DNA of 64,000 nucleotides. It comes from Styela clava (Eukaryota; Chordata; Ascidiacea; Stolidobranchia; Styelidae). A model generated the notes under the pieces. That model was given only the letters and a program-made list of their open reading frames with translations. It ran no database searches and was not told where the DNA came from. This document shows, piece after piece, positions 20,132-31,480 of the stretch. The position numbers were made by a program, and so were the translations under genes. The stretch is from NCBI RefSeq assembly GCF_964204865.1, contig NC_135258.1:6873001-6937000 (forward strand), in the 5' to 3' direction. Each line of letters begins with the position of its first letter. The stretch's first letter is position 1.

Positions 20132-20378
20132 TCTCTTTATTTCCGGATCATTGAATCAGCTTATGAACTGACCAGTTAATAAATAAACCCTTGCGAAAAC
20201 GACTAATATTCAAAAATGATTTTAATTCTGAGAAATGATTTCTGCAAACTTCAAAAAGGGTATTAGAATTAAAGTGTCATCGATTTCAATTCATTCGTTT
20301 GCCGTAGAATGTCAAAGTTTAATTGTTCGAACATTAGAAATACTTGGTATTGAGAATGTTTGATGTGAAAGTCATAAA

Positions 20379-20450
20379 AGGGGACACCCGGATTTGAACC
20401 AGGGACCTCTCGATCTGCAGTCGAATGCTCTACCACTGAGCTATATCCCC
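20379..20450 (-). tRNA. tRNA-Cys-GCA: tRNA-Cys(GCA), class A
   Basis: Copy of 16197, intact. Confidence 0.96.
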
Positions 20451-21048
20451 ACAGTGCACTACGGGTTCTATATTTAAATAATATACATAACAAGCCCTTG
20501 GGCATTGTTTAAAGTAATTAACAATCGTTTGTTTAAAACAGGTCTCAATTAACATCTATTAAATTTAATTGATGAAATATCACAATTTCATAGCCGTGGT
20601 TCAGATAGTTATAGCCATTAAGTTATAGGTCGAAATTGATTAGATATCTGAGAAACGAATTCTGCAATCTACTGAAATATTTTTATACTTGAAGTGTGAT
20701 CGATTTCAATTTATAAGCCTGCCGTAAAATGTCAAAGTTTATTTGTTTGGACATTAAATGTTTTGCAAATTATTAACCGCCATATGTGTGCAACAAATAG
20801 TTGAAATTGATTAGCCTTCTGCGGAACGAATTCAGCAATCCCCAAACAAATTATAAGACAATTAGTTTCATAGTTTTCTATCTATGAGCCTGTCGCAAAA
20901 TGTCAAAGAATATTTGTTTCAACATTGAAAGATTTATGATGTATTGACCGCCATGAATGTTCGAAGCGACAGAATCTTTAGATGTCAAAATTACTTGTTG
21001 AAACATTAAAAATTTGATTTTGAGAAAGTGTGATGTGAAAGTCATACA

Positions 21049-21120
21049 TGGGGACACCCGGATTTGAATCAGGGACCTATCGATTTGCAGTCGAATGCTC
21101 TACCACTGAGCTATATCCCC
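21049..21120 (-). tRNA. tRNA-Cys-GCA: tRNA-Cys(GCA)-like, class B, G37A
   Basis: Copy of 16867. Confidence 0.8.
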
Positions 21121-21283
21121 ACAATCCACAACGGTCCGCTTTTTACCCCATGGGCATTAATATAGAAAACCTATTTTATCTGTTAGGAAAGAATCTCTCT
21201 TCAATTTATCAGTTCATGCTTGACAGAGTCATCAATATTGGGTTTCAAATATATGAACGAAGATTTAATCCGCGACACACAGT

Positions 21284-21355
21284 GACTCCGTGGTGCAACG
21301 GTAGCGCGTCTGACTTCAGATCAGAAGGTTGCGTGTTCAAATCACGTCGGGGTCA
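21284..21355 (+). tRNA. tRNA-Trp body with anticodon TCA (opal-reading)
   Basis: Copy of 17102 with C11T. Confidence 0.92.
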
Positions 21356-21602
21356 TTCCTTTATTTCCGGATCCTTGAATCAGCTTATGAACTGACCAGT
21401 TAATAAATAAACCCTTGCGAAAACGACTAATATTCAAAAATGATTTGATTTCTGAGAAATGATTTCTGCAAACTTCAAAAAGGGTATTAGAATTGAAGTG
21501 TCATCGATTTCAATCCATTCGTTTGCCGTAGAATGTCAAAGTTTAATTGTTCGAACATTAGAAATACTTGGTATTGAGAATGTTTGATGTGAAAGTCATA
21601 AA

Positions 21603-21674
21603 AGGGGACACCCGGATTTGAACCAGGGACCTCTCGATCTGCAGTCGAATGCTCTACCACTGAGCTATATCCCC
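21603..21674 (-). tRNA. tRNA-Cys-GCA: tRNA-Cys(GCA), class A
   Basis: Copy of 17421; also anchors the 3707-bp series (25310). Confidence 0.96.
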
Positions 21675-22272
21675 ACAGTGCACTACGGGTTCTATATTTA
21701 AATAATATACATAACACGGCCTTGGGCATTGTTCAAAGTAATTAACAATCGTTTGTTTAAAACAGGTCTCAATTAACATCTATTAAATTTAATTGATGAA
21801 ATATCACTATTTCATAGCCGTGGTTCAGATAGTTATAGCCACTAAGTTATAGGTCGAAATTGATTAGATATATGAGAATCGATTTCTGCAATCTACTGAA
21901 ATATTTTTATACTTGAAGTGTGATCGATTTCAATTTATAAGCCTGTCGTAAAATGTCAAAGTTTATTTGTTTAAACATTAAATGTTTTACAAAATATTAC
22001 CCGTCATATGTGTGCAACATATATTTGAAATTGATTAGCCTTCCGCGGAACGAATTCAGCAATCCCCAAACAAATTATAAGACAATTAGTGTCATAGTTT
22101 TCTATCTATGAGCCTGTCGCAAAATGTCAAAGAATATTTGTTTCAACATTGAAAGATTTATGATGTATTGACCGCCATGAATGTTCGAAACGACAAAATC
22201 TTTAGATGTCAAAATTACTTGTTGAAACATTAAAAATTTGATTTTGAGAAAGTGTGATGTGAATGTCATACA

Positions 22273-22344
22273 TGGGGACACCCGGATTTGAATCAGGGAC
22301 CTATCGATCTGCAGTCGAATGCTCTACCACTGAGCTATATCCCC
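22273..22344 (-). tRNA. tRNA-Cys-GCA: tRNA-Cys(GCA)-like, class B
   Basis: Class B body unchanged. Confidence 0.82.
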
Positions 22345-22507
22345 ACAATCCACAACGGTCCGCTTTTTACCCCACGGGCATTAATATAGAAAACCTATTT
22401 TATCTGTTCGGAAAGATTCTCTCCTCAATTTATCAGTTCATGCTTGACAGAGTCATCAATATTGGGTTTCAAATATATGAACGAAGATTTGATCCGCGAC
22501 ACACAGT

Positions 22508-22579
22508 GACTCCGTGGCGCAACGGTAGCGCGTCTGACTCCAGATCAGAAGGTTGCGTGTTCAAATTACGTCGGGGTCA
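22508..22579 (+). tRNA. tRNA-Trp-CCA: tRNA-Trp(CCA), C61T
   Basis: T-arm reads TTCAAATTACGT: C61 to T turns the G53-C61 pair into a wobble and alters the B-box end. Its 3707-bp copy at 26215 has the TCA anticodon. Confidence 0.9.
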
Positions 22580-22826
22580 TTCCTTTATTTCCGGATCCTT
22601 GGATCAGCTTATGAACTGACCAGTTAATAAATAAACCCTTGCGAAAACGACTAATATTCAAAAATGATTTGATTTCTGAGAAATGATTTCTGCAAACTTC
22701 AAAAAGGGTATTAGAATTAAAGTGTCATCGATTTCAATCCATTCGTTTGCCGTAGAATGTCAAAGTTTAATTGTTCGAACATTAGAAAAACTTGGTATTG
22801 AGAATGTTTGATGTGAAAGTCATAAA

Positions 22827-22898
22827 AGGGGACACCCGGATTTGAACCAGGGACCTCTCGATCTGCAGTCGAATGCTCTACCACTGAGCTATATCCCC
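22827..22898 (-). tRNA. tRNA-Cys-GCA: tRNA-Cys(GCA), class A, short 5' flank
   Basis: Intact body, T73, TTTT. Upstream flank is 'gtgcactaagttatagg', so the TATA-like stretch is gone. Confidence 0.94.
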
Positions 22899-23019
22899 AC
22901 AGTGCACTAAGTTATAGGTCGAAATTGATTAGATATCTGAGAAACGAATTCTGCAATCTACTGAAATATTTTTATACTTGAAGTGTGATTTTGAGAAAGT
23001 GTGATGTGAAAGTCATACA
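22899..23019. repeat. Doubly deleted A-to-B spacer
   Basis: Only about 121 bp instead of 598. First junction joins 'gcacta' to 'agttatagg' at CACTA; second joins 'gaagtgtga' to 'ttttgagaaag' at TGAT. Same double deletion after 26534, 40699, 44689 and 48236; it yields 747-bp units (22273 to 23020, 25980 to 26727, 44135 to 44882, 47682 to 48429). Confidence 0.85.
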
Positions 23020-23091
23020 TGGGGACACCCGGATTTGAATCAGGGACCTATCGATCTGCAGTCGAATGCTCTACCACTGAGCTATATCCCC
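23020..23091 (-). tRNA. tRNA-Cys-GCA: tRNA-Cys(GCA)-like, class B
   Basis: Class B body unchanged; 5' flank 'acaatcaacaacggttcg'. Confidence 0.82.
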
Positions 23092-23254
23092 ACAATCAAC
23101 AACGGTTCGCTTTTTACCCCACGGGCATTAATATAGAAAACCTATTTTATCTGTTAGGAAAGAATCTCTCCTCAATTTATCAGTTCATGCTTGACAGAGT
23201 CATCAATATTGGGTTTCAAATATATGAACGAAGATTTAATCCGCGACACACAGT

Positions 23255-23326
23255 GACTCCGTGGCGCAACGGTAGCGCGTCTGACTCCAGATCAGAAGGT
23301 TGCGTGTTCAAATCACGTCGGGGTCA
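23255..23326 (+). tRNA. tRNA-Trp-CCA: tRNA-Trp(CCA)
   Basis: Intact. Confidence 0.96.
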
Positions 23327-23573
23327 TTCCTTTATTTCCGGATCCTTGGATCAGCTTATGAACTGACCAGTTAATAAATAAACCCTTGCGAAAACGACTA
23401 ATATTCAAAAATGATTTGATTTCTGAGAAATGATTTCTGCAAACTTCAAAAAGGGTATTAGAATTAAAGTGTCATCGATTTCAATCCATTCGTTTGCCGT
23501 AGAATGTCAAAGTTTAATTGTTCGAACATTAGAAAAACTTGGTATTGAGAATGTTTGATGTGAAAGTCATGAA

Positions 23574-23645
23574 AGGGGACACCCGGATTTGAACCAGGGA
23601 CCTCTCGATCTGCAGTCGAATGCTCTACCACTGAGCTATATCCCC
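23574..23645 (-). tRNA. tRNA-Cys-GCA: tRNA-Cys(GCA), class A, weakened terminator
   Basis: Intact body and T73, but the T run is TTTC (plus 'catgaaagggg'). Short 5' flank. Confidence 0.92.
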
Positions 23646-24085
23646 ACAGTGCACTAAGTTATAGGTCGAAATTGATTAGATATCTGAGAAACGAATTCTG
23701 CAATCTACTGAAATATTTTTATACTTGAAGTGTGATCGATTTCAATTTATAAGACTGCCGTAAAATGTCAAAGTTTATTTGTTTAAACATTAAATGTTTT
23801 GCAAATTATTAACCGCCATATGTGTGCAACAAATAGTTGAAATTGATTAGCCTTTCTGCGGAACGAATTCAGCAATCCCCAAACAAATTATAAGACAATT
23901 AGTTTCATAGTTTTCTATCTATGAGCCTGTCGTAAAATGTCAAAGAATATTTGTTTCAACATTGAAAGATTTATGATGTATTGACCGCCATGAATGTTCG
24001 AAGTGACAGTATCTTTAGATGTCAAAATTACTTGTTTAAACATTAAAAATTTGATTTTGAGAAAGTGTGATGTGAAAGTCATACA
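23646..24085. repeat. Once-deleted A-to-B spacer
   Basis: 440 bp: only the CACTA-junction deletion, which removes the Cys A upstream flank with its TATA-like element and about 165 bp. The same form follows 15133, 19315, 27281, 41439, 42493, 43623, 45436, 47171 and 48983. No gene. Confidence 0.8.
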
Positions 24086-24157
24086 TGGGGACACCCGGAT
24101 TTGAATCAGGGACCTATCGATCTGCAGTCGAATGCTCTACCACTGAGCTATATCCCC
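24086..24157 (-). tRNA. tRNA-Cys-GCA: tRNA-Cys(GCA)-like, class B body with class A 5' flank
   Basis: Class B body and A73, but upstream is 'attgcactacgggttctat', the class A promoter flank; no Trp gene follows. A recombinant locus. Copies: 27793, 45947, 49494. Confidence 0.82.
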
Positions 24158-24755
24158 ACATTGCACTACGGGTTCTATATTTGAATAATATACATAACAA
24201 GCCCTTGGGCATTGTTTACAGTAATTAACAATCGTTTGTTTGAAACAGGTCTCAATTAACATCTATTAAATTTAATTGATGAAATATCACTATTTCATAC
24301 CCGTGGTTCAGATAGTTATAGCCACTAAGTTATAGGTCGAAATTGATTAGATATCTGAGAATCGATTTCTGCAATCGACTGGAATATTTTTATACTTGAA
24401 GTGTGATCGATTTCAATATATAAGCCTGTCGTAAAATGTCAAAGTTTATTTGTTTAAACATTAAATGTTTTACAATATATTACCCGCCATATGTGTGCAA
24501 CAAATAGTTGAAATTGATTAGCCTTCTGCGGAACGAATTCAGCAATCCCCAAACAAATTATAAGACAATTAGTGTCATAGTTTTCTATCTATGAGCCTGT
24601 CGCAAAATGTCAAAGAATATTTGTTTCAACATTGAAAGATTTATGATGTATTGACCGCCATGAATGTTCGAAGCGACAGAATCTTTAGATGTCAAAATTA
24701 CTTGTTGAAACAATAAAAATTTGATTTTGAGAAAGTGTGATGTGAAAGTCATAAA

Positions 24756-24827
24756 TGGGGACACCCGGATTTGAATCAAGGACCTATCGATCTGCAGTCG
24801 AATGCTCTATCACTGAGCTATATCCCC
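24756..24827 (-). tRNA. tRNA-Cys-GCA: tRNA-Cys(GCA)-like, class B, C50T and G19A
   Basis: Loss of G19 breaks the conserved G19-C56 contact; C50T is a wobble. With the class B defects this is probably inactive. Copy at 28463. Confidence 0.72.
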
Positions 24828-24990
24828 ACAATCCACAACGGTCCGCTTTTTACCCCACGGGCATTAATATAGAAAACCTATTTTATCTGTTCGGAAAGAA
24901 TCTCTCCTCAATTTATCAGTTCATGCTTGACAGAGTCATCAATATTGGGTTTCAAATATATGAACGAAGATTTAATCCGCGACACACAGT

Positions 24991-25062
24991 GACTCCGTGG
25001 TGCAACGGTAGCGCGTCTGACTTCAGATCAGAAGGTTGCGTGTTCAAATCACGTCGGGGTCA
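24991..25062 (+). tRNA. tRNA-Trp body with anticodon TCA (opal-reading)
   Basis: C11T type. Its 3707-bp counterpart at 28698 is CCA without C11T, so a block junction or conversion lies between. Confidence 0.92.
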
Positions 25063-25309
25063 TTCCTTTATTTCCGGATCCTTGAATCAGCTTATGAACT
25101 GACCAGTTAATAAATAAACCCTTGCGAAAACGACTAATATTCAAAAATGATTTGATTTCTGAGAAATGATTTCTGCAAACTTCAAAAAGGGTATTAGAAT
25201 TGAAGTGTCATCGATTTCAATCCATTCGTTTGCCGTAGAATGTCAAAGTTTAATTGTTCGAACATTAGAAATACTTGGTATTGAGAATGTTTGATGTGAA
25301 AGTCATAAA

Positions 25310-25381
25310 AGGGGACACCCGGATTTGAACCAGGGACCTCTCGATCTGCAGTCGAATGCTCTACCACTGAGCTATATCCCC
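25310..25381 (-). tRNA. tRNA-Cys-GCA: tRNA-Cys(GCA), class A
   Basis: 3707-bp copy of 21603, intact. Confidence 0.96.
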
Positions 25382-25979
25382 ACAGTGCACTACGGGTTCT
25401 ATATTTAAATAATATACATAACACGGCCTTGGGCATTGTTCAAAGTAATTAACAATCGTTTGTTTAAAACAGGTCTCAATTAACATCTATTAAATTTAAT
25501 TGATGAAATATCACTATTTCATAGCCGTGGTTCAGATAGTTATAGCCACTAAGTTATAGGTCGAAATTGATTAGATATATGAGAATCGATTTCTGCAATC
25601 TACTGAAATATTTTTATACTTGAAGTGTGATCGATTTCAATTTATAAGCCTGTCGTAAAATGTCAAAGTTTATTTGTTTAAACATTAAATGTTTTACAAA
25701 ATATTACCCGTCATATGTGTGCAACATATATTTGAAATTGATTAGCCTTCCGCGGAACGAATTCAGCAATCCCCAAACAAATTATAAGACAATTAGTGTC
25801 ATAGTTTTCTATCTATGAGCCTGTCGCAAAATGTCAAAGAATATTTGTTTCAACATTGAAAGATTTATGATGTATTGACCGCCATGAATGTTCGAAACGA
25901 CAAAATCTTTAGATGTCAAAATTACTTGTTGAAACATTAAAAATTTGATTTTGAGAAAGTGTGATGTGAATGTCATACA

Positions 25980-26051
25980 TGGGGACACCCGGATTTGAAT
26001 CAGGGACCTATCGATCTGCAGTCGAATGCTCTACCACTGAGCTATATCCCC
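25980..26051 (-). tRNA. tRNA-Cys-GCA: tRNA-Cys(GCA)-like, class B
   Basis: Copy of 22273. Confidence 0.82.
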
Positions 26052-26214
26052 ACAATCCACAACGGTCCGCTTTTTACCCCACGGGCATTAATATAGAAAA
26101 CCTATTTTATCTGTTCGGAAAGATTCTCTCCTCAATTTATCAGTTCATGCTTGACAGAGTCATCAATATTGGGTTTCAAATATATGAACGAAGATTTGAT
26201 CCGCGACACACAGT

Positions 26215-26286
26215 GACTCCGTGGCGCAACGGTAGCGCGTCTGACTTCAGATCAGAAGGTTGCGTGTTCAAATTACGTCGGGGTCA
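26215..26286 (+). tRNA. tRNA-Trp body with anticodon TCA (opal-reading), C61T
   Basis: Same C61T background as 22508, which is CCA; so the TCA change arose or was copied in after the 3707-bp duplication. Confidence 0.9.
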
Positions 26287-26533
26287 TTCCTTTATTTCCG
26301 GATCCTTGGATCAGCTTATGAACTGACCAGTTAATAAATAAACCCTTGGGAAAACGACTAATATTCAAAAATGATTTGATTTCTGAGAAATGATTTCTGC
26401 AAACTTCAAAAAGGGTATTAGAATTAAAGTGTCATCGATTTCAATCCATTCGTTTGCCGTAGAATGTCAAAGTTTAATTGTTCGAACATTAGAAAAACTT
26501 GGTATTGAGAATGTTTGATGTGAAAGTCATAAA

Positions 26534-26605
26534 AGGGGACACCCGGATTTGAACCAGGGACCTCTCGATCTGCAGTCGAATGCTCTACCACTGAGCTATA
26601 TCCCC
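26534..26605 (-). tRNA. tRNA-Cys-GCA: tRNA-Cys(GCA), class A, short 5' flank
   Basis: Copy of 22827. Confidence 0.94.
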
Positions 26606-26726
26606 ACAGTGCACTAAGTTATAGGTCGAAATTGATTAGATATCTGAGAAACGAATTCTGCAATCTACTGAAATATTTTTATACTTGAAGTGTGATTTTG
26701 AGAAAGTGTGATGTGAAAGTCATACA

Positions 26727-26798
26727 TGGGGACACCCGGATTTGAATCAGGGACCTATCGATCTGCAGTCGAATGCTCTACCACTGAGCTATATCCCC
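26727..26798 (-). tRNA. tRNA-Cys-GCA: tRNA-Cys(GCA)-like, class B
   Basis: Copy of 23020. Confidence 0.82.
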
Positions 26799-26961
26799 AC
26801 AATCAACAACGGTTCGCTTTTTACCCCACGGGCATTAATATAGAAAACCTATTTTATCTGTTAGGAAAGAATCTCTCCTCAATTTATCAGTTCATGCTTG
26901 ACAGAGTCATCAATATTGGGTTTCAAATATATGAACGAAGATTTAATCCGCGACACACAGT

Positions 26962-27033
26962 GACTCCGTGGCGCAACGGTAGCGCGTCTGACTCCAGATC
27001 AGAAGGTTGCGTGTTCAAATCACGTCGGGGTCA
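26962..27033 (+). tRNA. tRNA-Trp-CCA: tRNA-Trp(CCA)
   Basis: Copy of 23255, intact. Confidence 0.96.
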
Positions 27034-27280
27034 TTCCTTTATTTCCGGATCCTTGGATCAGCTTATGAACTGACCAGTTAATAAATAAACCCTTGCGAAA
27101 ACGACTAATATTCAAAAATGATTTGATTTCTGAGAAATGATTTCTGCAAACTTCAAAAAGGGTATTAGAATTAAAGTGTCATCGATTTCAATCCATTCGT
27201 TTGCCGTAGAATGTCAAAGTTTAATTGTTCGAACATTAGAAAAACTTGGTATTGAGAATGTTTGATGTGAAAGTCATGAA

Positions 27281-27352
27281 AGGGGACACCCGGATTTGAA
27301 CCAGGGACCTCTCGATCTGCAGTCGAATGCTCTACCACTGAGCTATATCCCC
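27281..27352 (-). tRNA. tRNA-Cys-GCA: tRNA-Cys(GCA), class A, weakened terminator
   Basis: Copy of 23574 (TTTC). Confidence 0.92.
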
Positions 27353-27792
27353 ACAGTGCACTAAGTTATAGGTCGAAATTGATTAGATATCTGAGAAACG
27401 AATTCTGCAATCTACTGAAATATTTTTATACTTGAAGTGTGATCGATTTCAATTTATAAGCCTGCCGTAAAATGTCAAAGTTTATTTGTTTAAACATTAA
27501 ATGTTTTGCAAATTATTAACCGCCATATGTGTGCAACAAATAGTTGAAATTGATTAGCCTTTCTGCGGAACGAATTCAGCAATCCCCAAACAAATTATAA
27601 GACAATTAGTTTCATAGTTTTCTATCTATGAGCCTGTCGTAAAATGTCAAAGAATATTTGTTTCAACATTGAAAGATTTATGATGTATTGACCGCCATGA
27701 ATGTTCGAAGTGACAGTATCTTTAGATGTCAAAATTACTTGTTTAAACATTAAAAATTTGATTTTGAGAAAGTGTGATGTGAAAGTCATACA

Positions 27793-27864
27793 TGGGGACA
27801 CCCGGATTTGAATCAGGGACCTATCGATCTGCAGTCGAATGCTCTACCACTGAGCTATATCCCC
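27793..27864 (-). tRNA. tRNA-Cys-GCA: tRNA-Cys(GCA)-like, class B body with class A 5' flank
   Basis: Copy of 24086. Confidence 0.82.
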
Positions 27865-28462
27865 ACATTGCACTACGGGTTCTATATTTGAATAATATAC
27901 ATAACAAGCCCTTGGGCATTGTTTACAGTAATTAACAATCGTTTGTTTGAAACAGGTCTCAATTAACATCTATTAAATTTAATTGATGAAATATCACTAT
28001 TTCATACCCGTGGTTCAGATAGTTATAGCCACTAAGTTATAGGTCGAAATTGATTAGATATCTGAGAATCGATTTCTGCAATCGACTGGAATATTTTTAT
28101 ACTTGAAGTGTGATCGATTTCAATATATAAGCCTGTCGTAAAATGTCAAAGTTTATTTGTTTAAACATTAAATGTTTTACAATATATTACCCGCCATATG
28201 TGTGCAACAAATAGTTGAAATTGATTAGCCTTCTGCGGAACGAATTCAGCAATCCCCAAACAAATTATAAGACAATTAGTGTCATAGTTTTCTATCTATG
28301 AGCCTGTCGCAAAATGTCAAAGAATATTTGTTTCAACATTGAAAGATTTATGATGTATTGACCGCCATGAATGTTCGAAGCGACAGAATCTTTAGATGTC
28401 AAAATTACTTGTTGAAACAATAAAAATTTGATTTTGAGAAAGTGTGATGTGAAAGTCATAAA

Positions 28463-28534
28463 TGGGGACACCCGGATTTGAATCAAGGACCTATCGATCT
28501 GCAGTCGAATGCTCTATCACTGAGCTATATCCCC
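28463..28534 (-). tRNA. tRNA-Cys-GCA: tRNA-Cys(GCA)-like, class B, C50T and G19A
   Basis: Copy of 24756. Confidence 0.72.
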
Positions 28535-28697
28535 ACAATCCACAACGGTCCGCTTTTTACCCCACGGGCATTAATATAGAAAACCTATTTTATCTGTTCG
28601 GAAAGAATCTCTCCTCAATTTATCAGTTCATGCTTGACAGAGTCATCAATATTGGGTTTCAAATATATGAACGAAGATTTAATCCGCGACACACAGT

Positions 28698-28769
28698 GAC
28701 TCCGTGGCGCAACGGTAGCGCGTCTGACTCCAGATCAGAAGGTTGCGTGTTCAAATCACGTCGGGGTCA
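28698..28769 (+). tRNA. tRNA-Trp-CCA: tRNA-Trp(CCA)
   Basis: Intact; 3' flank 'catccctttattt'. Confidence 0.96.
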
Positions 28770-29016
28770 TCCCTTTATTTCCGGATCATTGAATCAGCTT
28801 ATGAACTGACCAGTTAATAAATAAACCCTTGCGAAAACGACTAATATTCAAAAATGATTTTAATTCTGAGAAATGATTTCTGCGAACTTCAAAAAGGGTA
28901 TTAGAATTAAAGTGTCATCGATTTCAATTCATTCGTTTGCCGTAGAATGTCAAAGTTTAATTGTTCGAACATTAGAAATACTTGGTATTGAGAATGTTTG
29001 ATGTGAAAGTCATAAA

Positions 29017-29088
29017 AGGGGACACCCGGATTTGAACCAGGGACCTCTCGATCTGCAGTCGAATGCTCTACCACGGAGCTATATCCCC
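29017..29088 (-). tRNA. tRNA-Cys-GCA: tRNA-Cys(GCA), class A, A14C
   Basis: Third copy of the 14463 type, with T73 and TTTT. Confidence 0.82.
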
Positions 29089-29686
29089 ACAGTGCACTAC
29101 GGGTTCTATATTTAAATAATATACATAACACGCCCTTGGGCATTGTTTAAAGTAATTAACAATCGTTTGTTTAAAACAGGTCCCAATTAACATCTATTAA
29201 ATTTAATTGATGAAATATCACAATTTCATAGCCGTGGTTCAGATAGTTATAGCCACTAAGTTATAGGTCGAAATTGATTAGATATCTGAGAAACGAATTC
29301 TGCAATCTACTGAAATATTTTTATACTTGAAGTGTGATCGATTTCAATTTATAAGCCTGCCGTAAAATGTCAAAGTTTATTTGTTTAAACATTAAATGTT
29401 TTGCAAATTATTAACCGCCATATGTGTGCAACAAATAGTTGAAATTGATTAGCCTTCTGCGGAACGAATTCAGCAATCCCCAAACAAATTATAAGACAAT
29501 TAGTTTCATAGTTTTCTATCTATGAGCCTGTCGTAAAATGTCAAAGAATATTTGTTTCAACATTGAAAGATTTATGATGTATTGACCGCCATGAATGTTC
29601 GAAGCGACAGAATCTTTAGATGTCAAAATTACTTGTTGAAACATTAAAAATTTGATTTTGAGAAAGTGTGACGTGAAAGTCATACA

Positions 29687-29758
29687 TGGGGACACCCGGA
29701 TTTGAATCAGGGACCTATCGATCTGCAGTCGAATGCTCTACCACTGAGCTATATCCCC
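29687..29758 (-). tRNA. tRNA-Cys-GCA: tRNA-Cys(GCA)-like, class B
   Basis: Class B body; 5' flank 'acaatgcacaacgg'. Confidence 0.82.
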
Positions 29759-29921
29759 ACAATGCACAACGGTCCGCTTTTTACCCCACGGGCATTAATA
29801 TAGAAAACCTATTTTATCTGTTAGGAAAGAATCTCTCCTCAATTTATCAGTTCATGCTTGACAGAGTCATCAATATTGGGTTTCAAATATATGAACGAAG
29901 ATTTAATCCGCGACACACAGT

Positions 29922-29993
29922 GACTCCGTGGCGCAACGGTAGCGCGTCTGACTCCAGATCCGAAGGTTGCGTGTTCAAATCACGTCGGGTTAA
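29922..29993 (+). pseudogene. tRNA-Trp(CCA) with broken 3' end
   Basis: A41 to C breaks the anticodon stem and the 3' acceptor strand reads CGGG then 'ttaatccgcgacacacag', a second copy of the Trp upstream flank. Cannot form a full acceptor stem. Confidence 0.88.
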
Positions 29994-30372
29994 TCCGCGA
30001 CACACAGTGACCGATTTGTGTGATCGATTTCAATTTATAAGCCTGCCGTAAAATGTCAAAGTTTATTTGTTTAAACATTAAATGTTTTACAAAATATTAA
30101 TCGCCACATGTGTTCAACAAATAGTTGAAATTGATTAGCCTTCTGCGGAACGAATTCTGCAATCCCCAAACAAATTATGAGACAATTAGTGTCATAGTTT
30201 TCTCTCTATGAGCCTGTCGTAAAATGTCAAAGTATATTTATTTCAACATTGAAAGATTTATGATGTATTGACCGCCATGAATGTTCGAAGCGACAGAATC
30301 TTGAGATGTCAAAATTACTTGTTGAAACATCAAAAGTTAGATTTTGAAAAAGTGTGATGTGAATGTCATACA
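29994..30372. other. Diverged spacer
   Basis: 379 bp: repeat of the Trp upstream tail, then 'gaccgatttgtgtgatcg' into an A-to-B type spacer that differs from the consensus at many sites. No gene. Confidence 0.65.
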
Positions 30373-30444
30373 AGGGGACACCCGGATTTGAACCAGGGAA
30401 CTCTCGATCTGCAGACGAACGCTTTACCTCTGAGCTATATCCCC
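30373..30444 (-). pseudogene. Diverged tRNA-Cys(GCA)
   Basis: GCA loop, T73 and an intact acceptor stem, but A31T (U31-U39), G22A, A26G and changes in the D and variable loops. The most diverged Cys copy of the window; only TT follows in the flank ('acaagggg'). Confidence 0.75.
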
Positions 30445-30607
30445 ACAATCCACAACGGTCCGCTTTTTACCCCATGGGCATCAATATAGAAAACCTATTT
30501 TTTCTGTTCGGAAAGAATCTCTCCTCAATTTATCAGTTCATGCTTGACAGAGTCATCAATATTGGGTTTCAAATATATGAACGAAGATTTAATTCGCGAC
30601 ACACAGT

Positions 30608-30679
30608 GACTCCGTGGCGCAACGGTAGCGCGTCTGACTCCAGATCAGAAGGTTGCGTGTTCAAATCACGTCGGGGTCA
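30608..30679 (+). tRNA. tRNA-Trp-CCA: tRNA-Trp(CCA)
   Basis: Intact body within the diverged monomer. Confidence 0.96.
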
Positions 30680-30926
30680 TTCCTTTAGTTCCGGATCCTT
30701 GAATCATCTTATGAACTGACCTGTTAATAAATAAACTCTTGCGAAAACGACTAATATTCAAAAATGATTTGATTTCTGAGAAACGATTTCTGCAATCTTC
30801 AAAAAGGGTATTAGAAATAAAGTGTCATCAATTTCAATCCATTGGTTTGTCGTAGAATGTCAAAGTTTAATTGTTCGAACATTAGAAATACTTGATATAG
30901 AAAACGTTTGATGTGAAAGTCATAAA

Positions 30927-30998
30927 AGGGGACACCCGGATTTGAATCAGGGACCTATCGATCTGCAGTCGAATGCTCTACCACTGAGCTATATCCCC
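30927..30998 (-). tRNA. tRNA-Cys-GCA: tRNA-Cys(GCA)-like, class B body with class A 3' flank
   Basis: U43 and A53 of class B, but T73 and TTTT of class A: the reciprocal of the 15133 type. Confidence 0.82.
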
Positions 30999-31161
30999 AC
31001 AATCCACAACGGTCCGCTTTTTACCCCACGGGCATTAATATAGAAAACCTATTTTATCTGTTCCTAAAGAATCTCTCCTCAATTTATCAGTTCATGTTTG
31101 ACAGAGTCATCAATATTGGGTTTCAAATATATGAACGAAGATTTAAACCGCGACACACAGT

Positions 31162-31233
31162 GACTCCGTGGCGCAACGGTAGCGCGTCTGACTCCAGATC
31201 AGAAGGTTGCGTGTTCAAATCACGTCGGGGTCA
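31162..31233 (+). tRNA. tRNA-Trp-CCA: tRNA-Trp(CCA)
   Basis: Intact; upstream 'aaaccgcgac' as in the 54-62 kb units. Confidence 0.96.
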
Positions 31234-31480
31234 TTCCTTTATTTCCGGATTCTTGAATCAGCTTATGAACTGACCAGTGAATAAATAAACCCTTGCGAAA
31301 ACGACTAATATTCAAAAATGATTTGATTTCTGAGAAATGATTTCTGCAAACTTCAAAAAGGGTATCAGAATTAAAGTGTCATCGATTTCAATCCATTGGT
31401 TTGCCGTAGAATGTCAAAGTTTAATTGTTCGAACATTAGAAATACTTGGTATTGAGAATGTTTGATGTGAAAGTCATAAA

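Larger units (their letters stand above)
13239..21602. repeat. 4182-bp tandem blocks (two)
   Basis: Every tRNA of 13239-17420 recurs 4182 bp later, including the rare A14C, acceptor-deletion and TCA variants. Confidence 0.92.
21603..29016. repeat. 3707-bp tandem blocks (two)
   Basis: Loci 21603 through 24756 recur at 25310 through 28463; only the Trp anticodons at 26215 and 28698 break the match. Confidence 0.9.
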
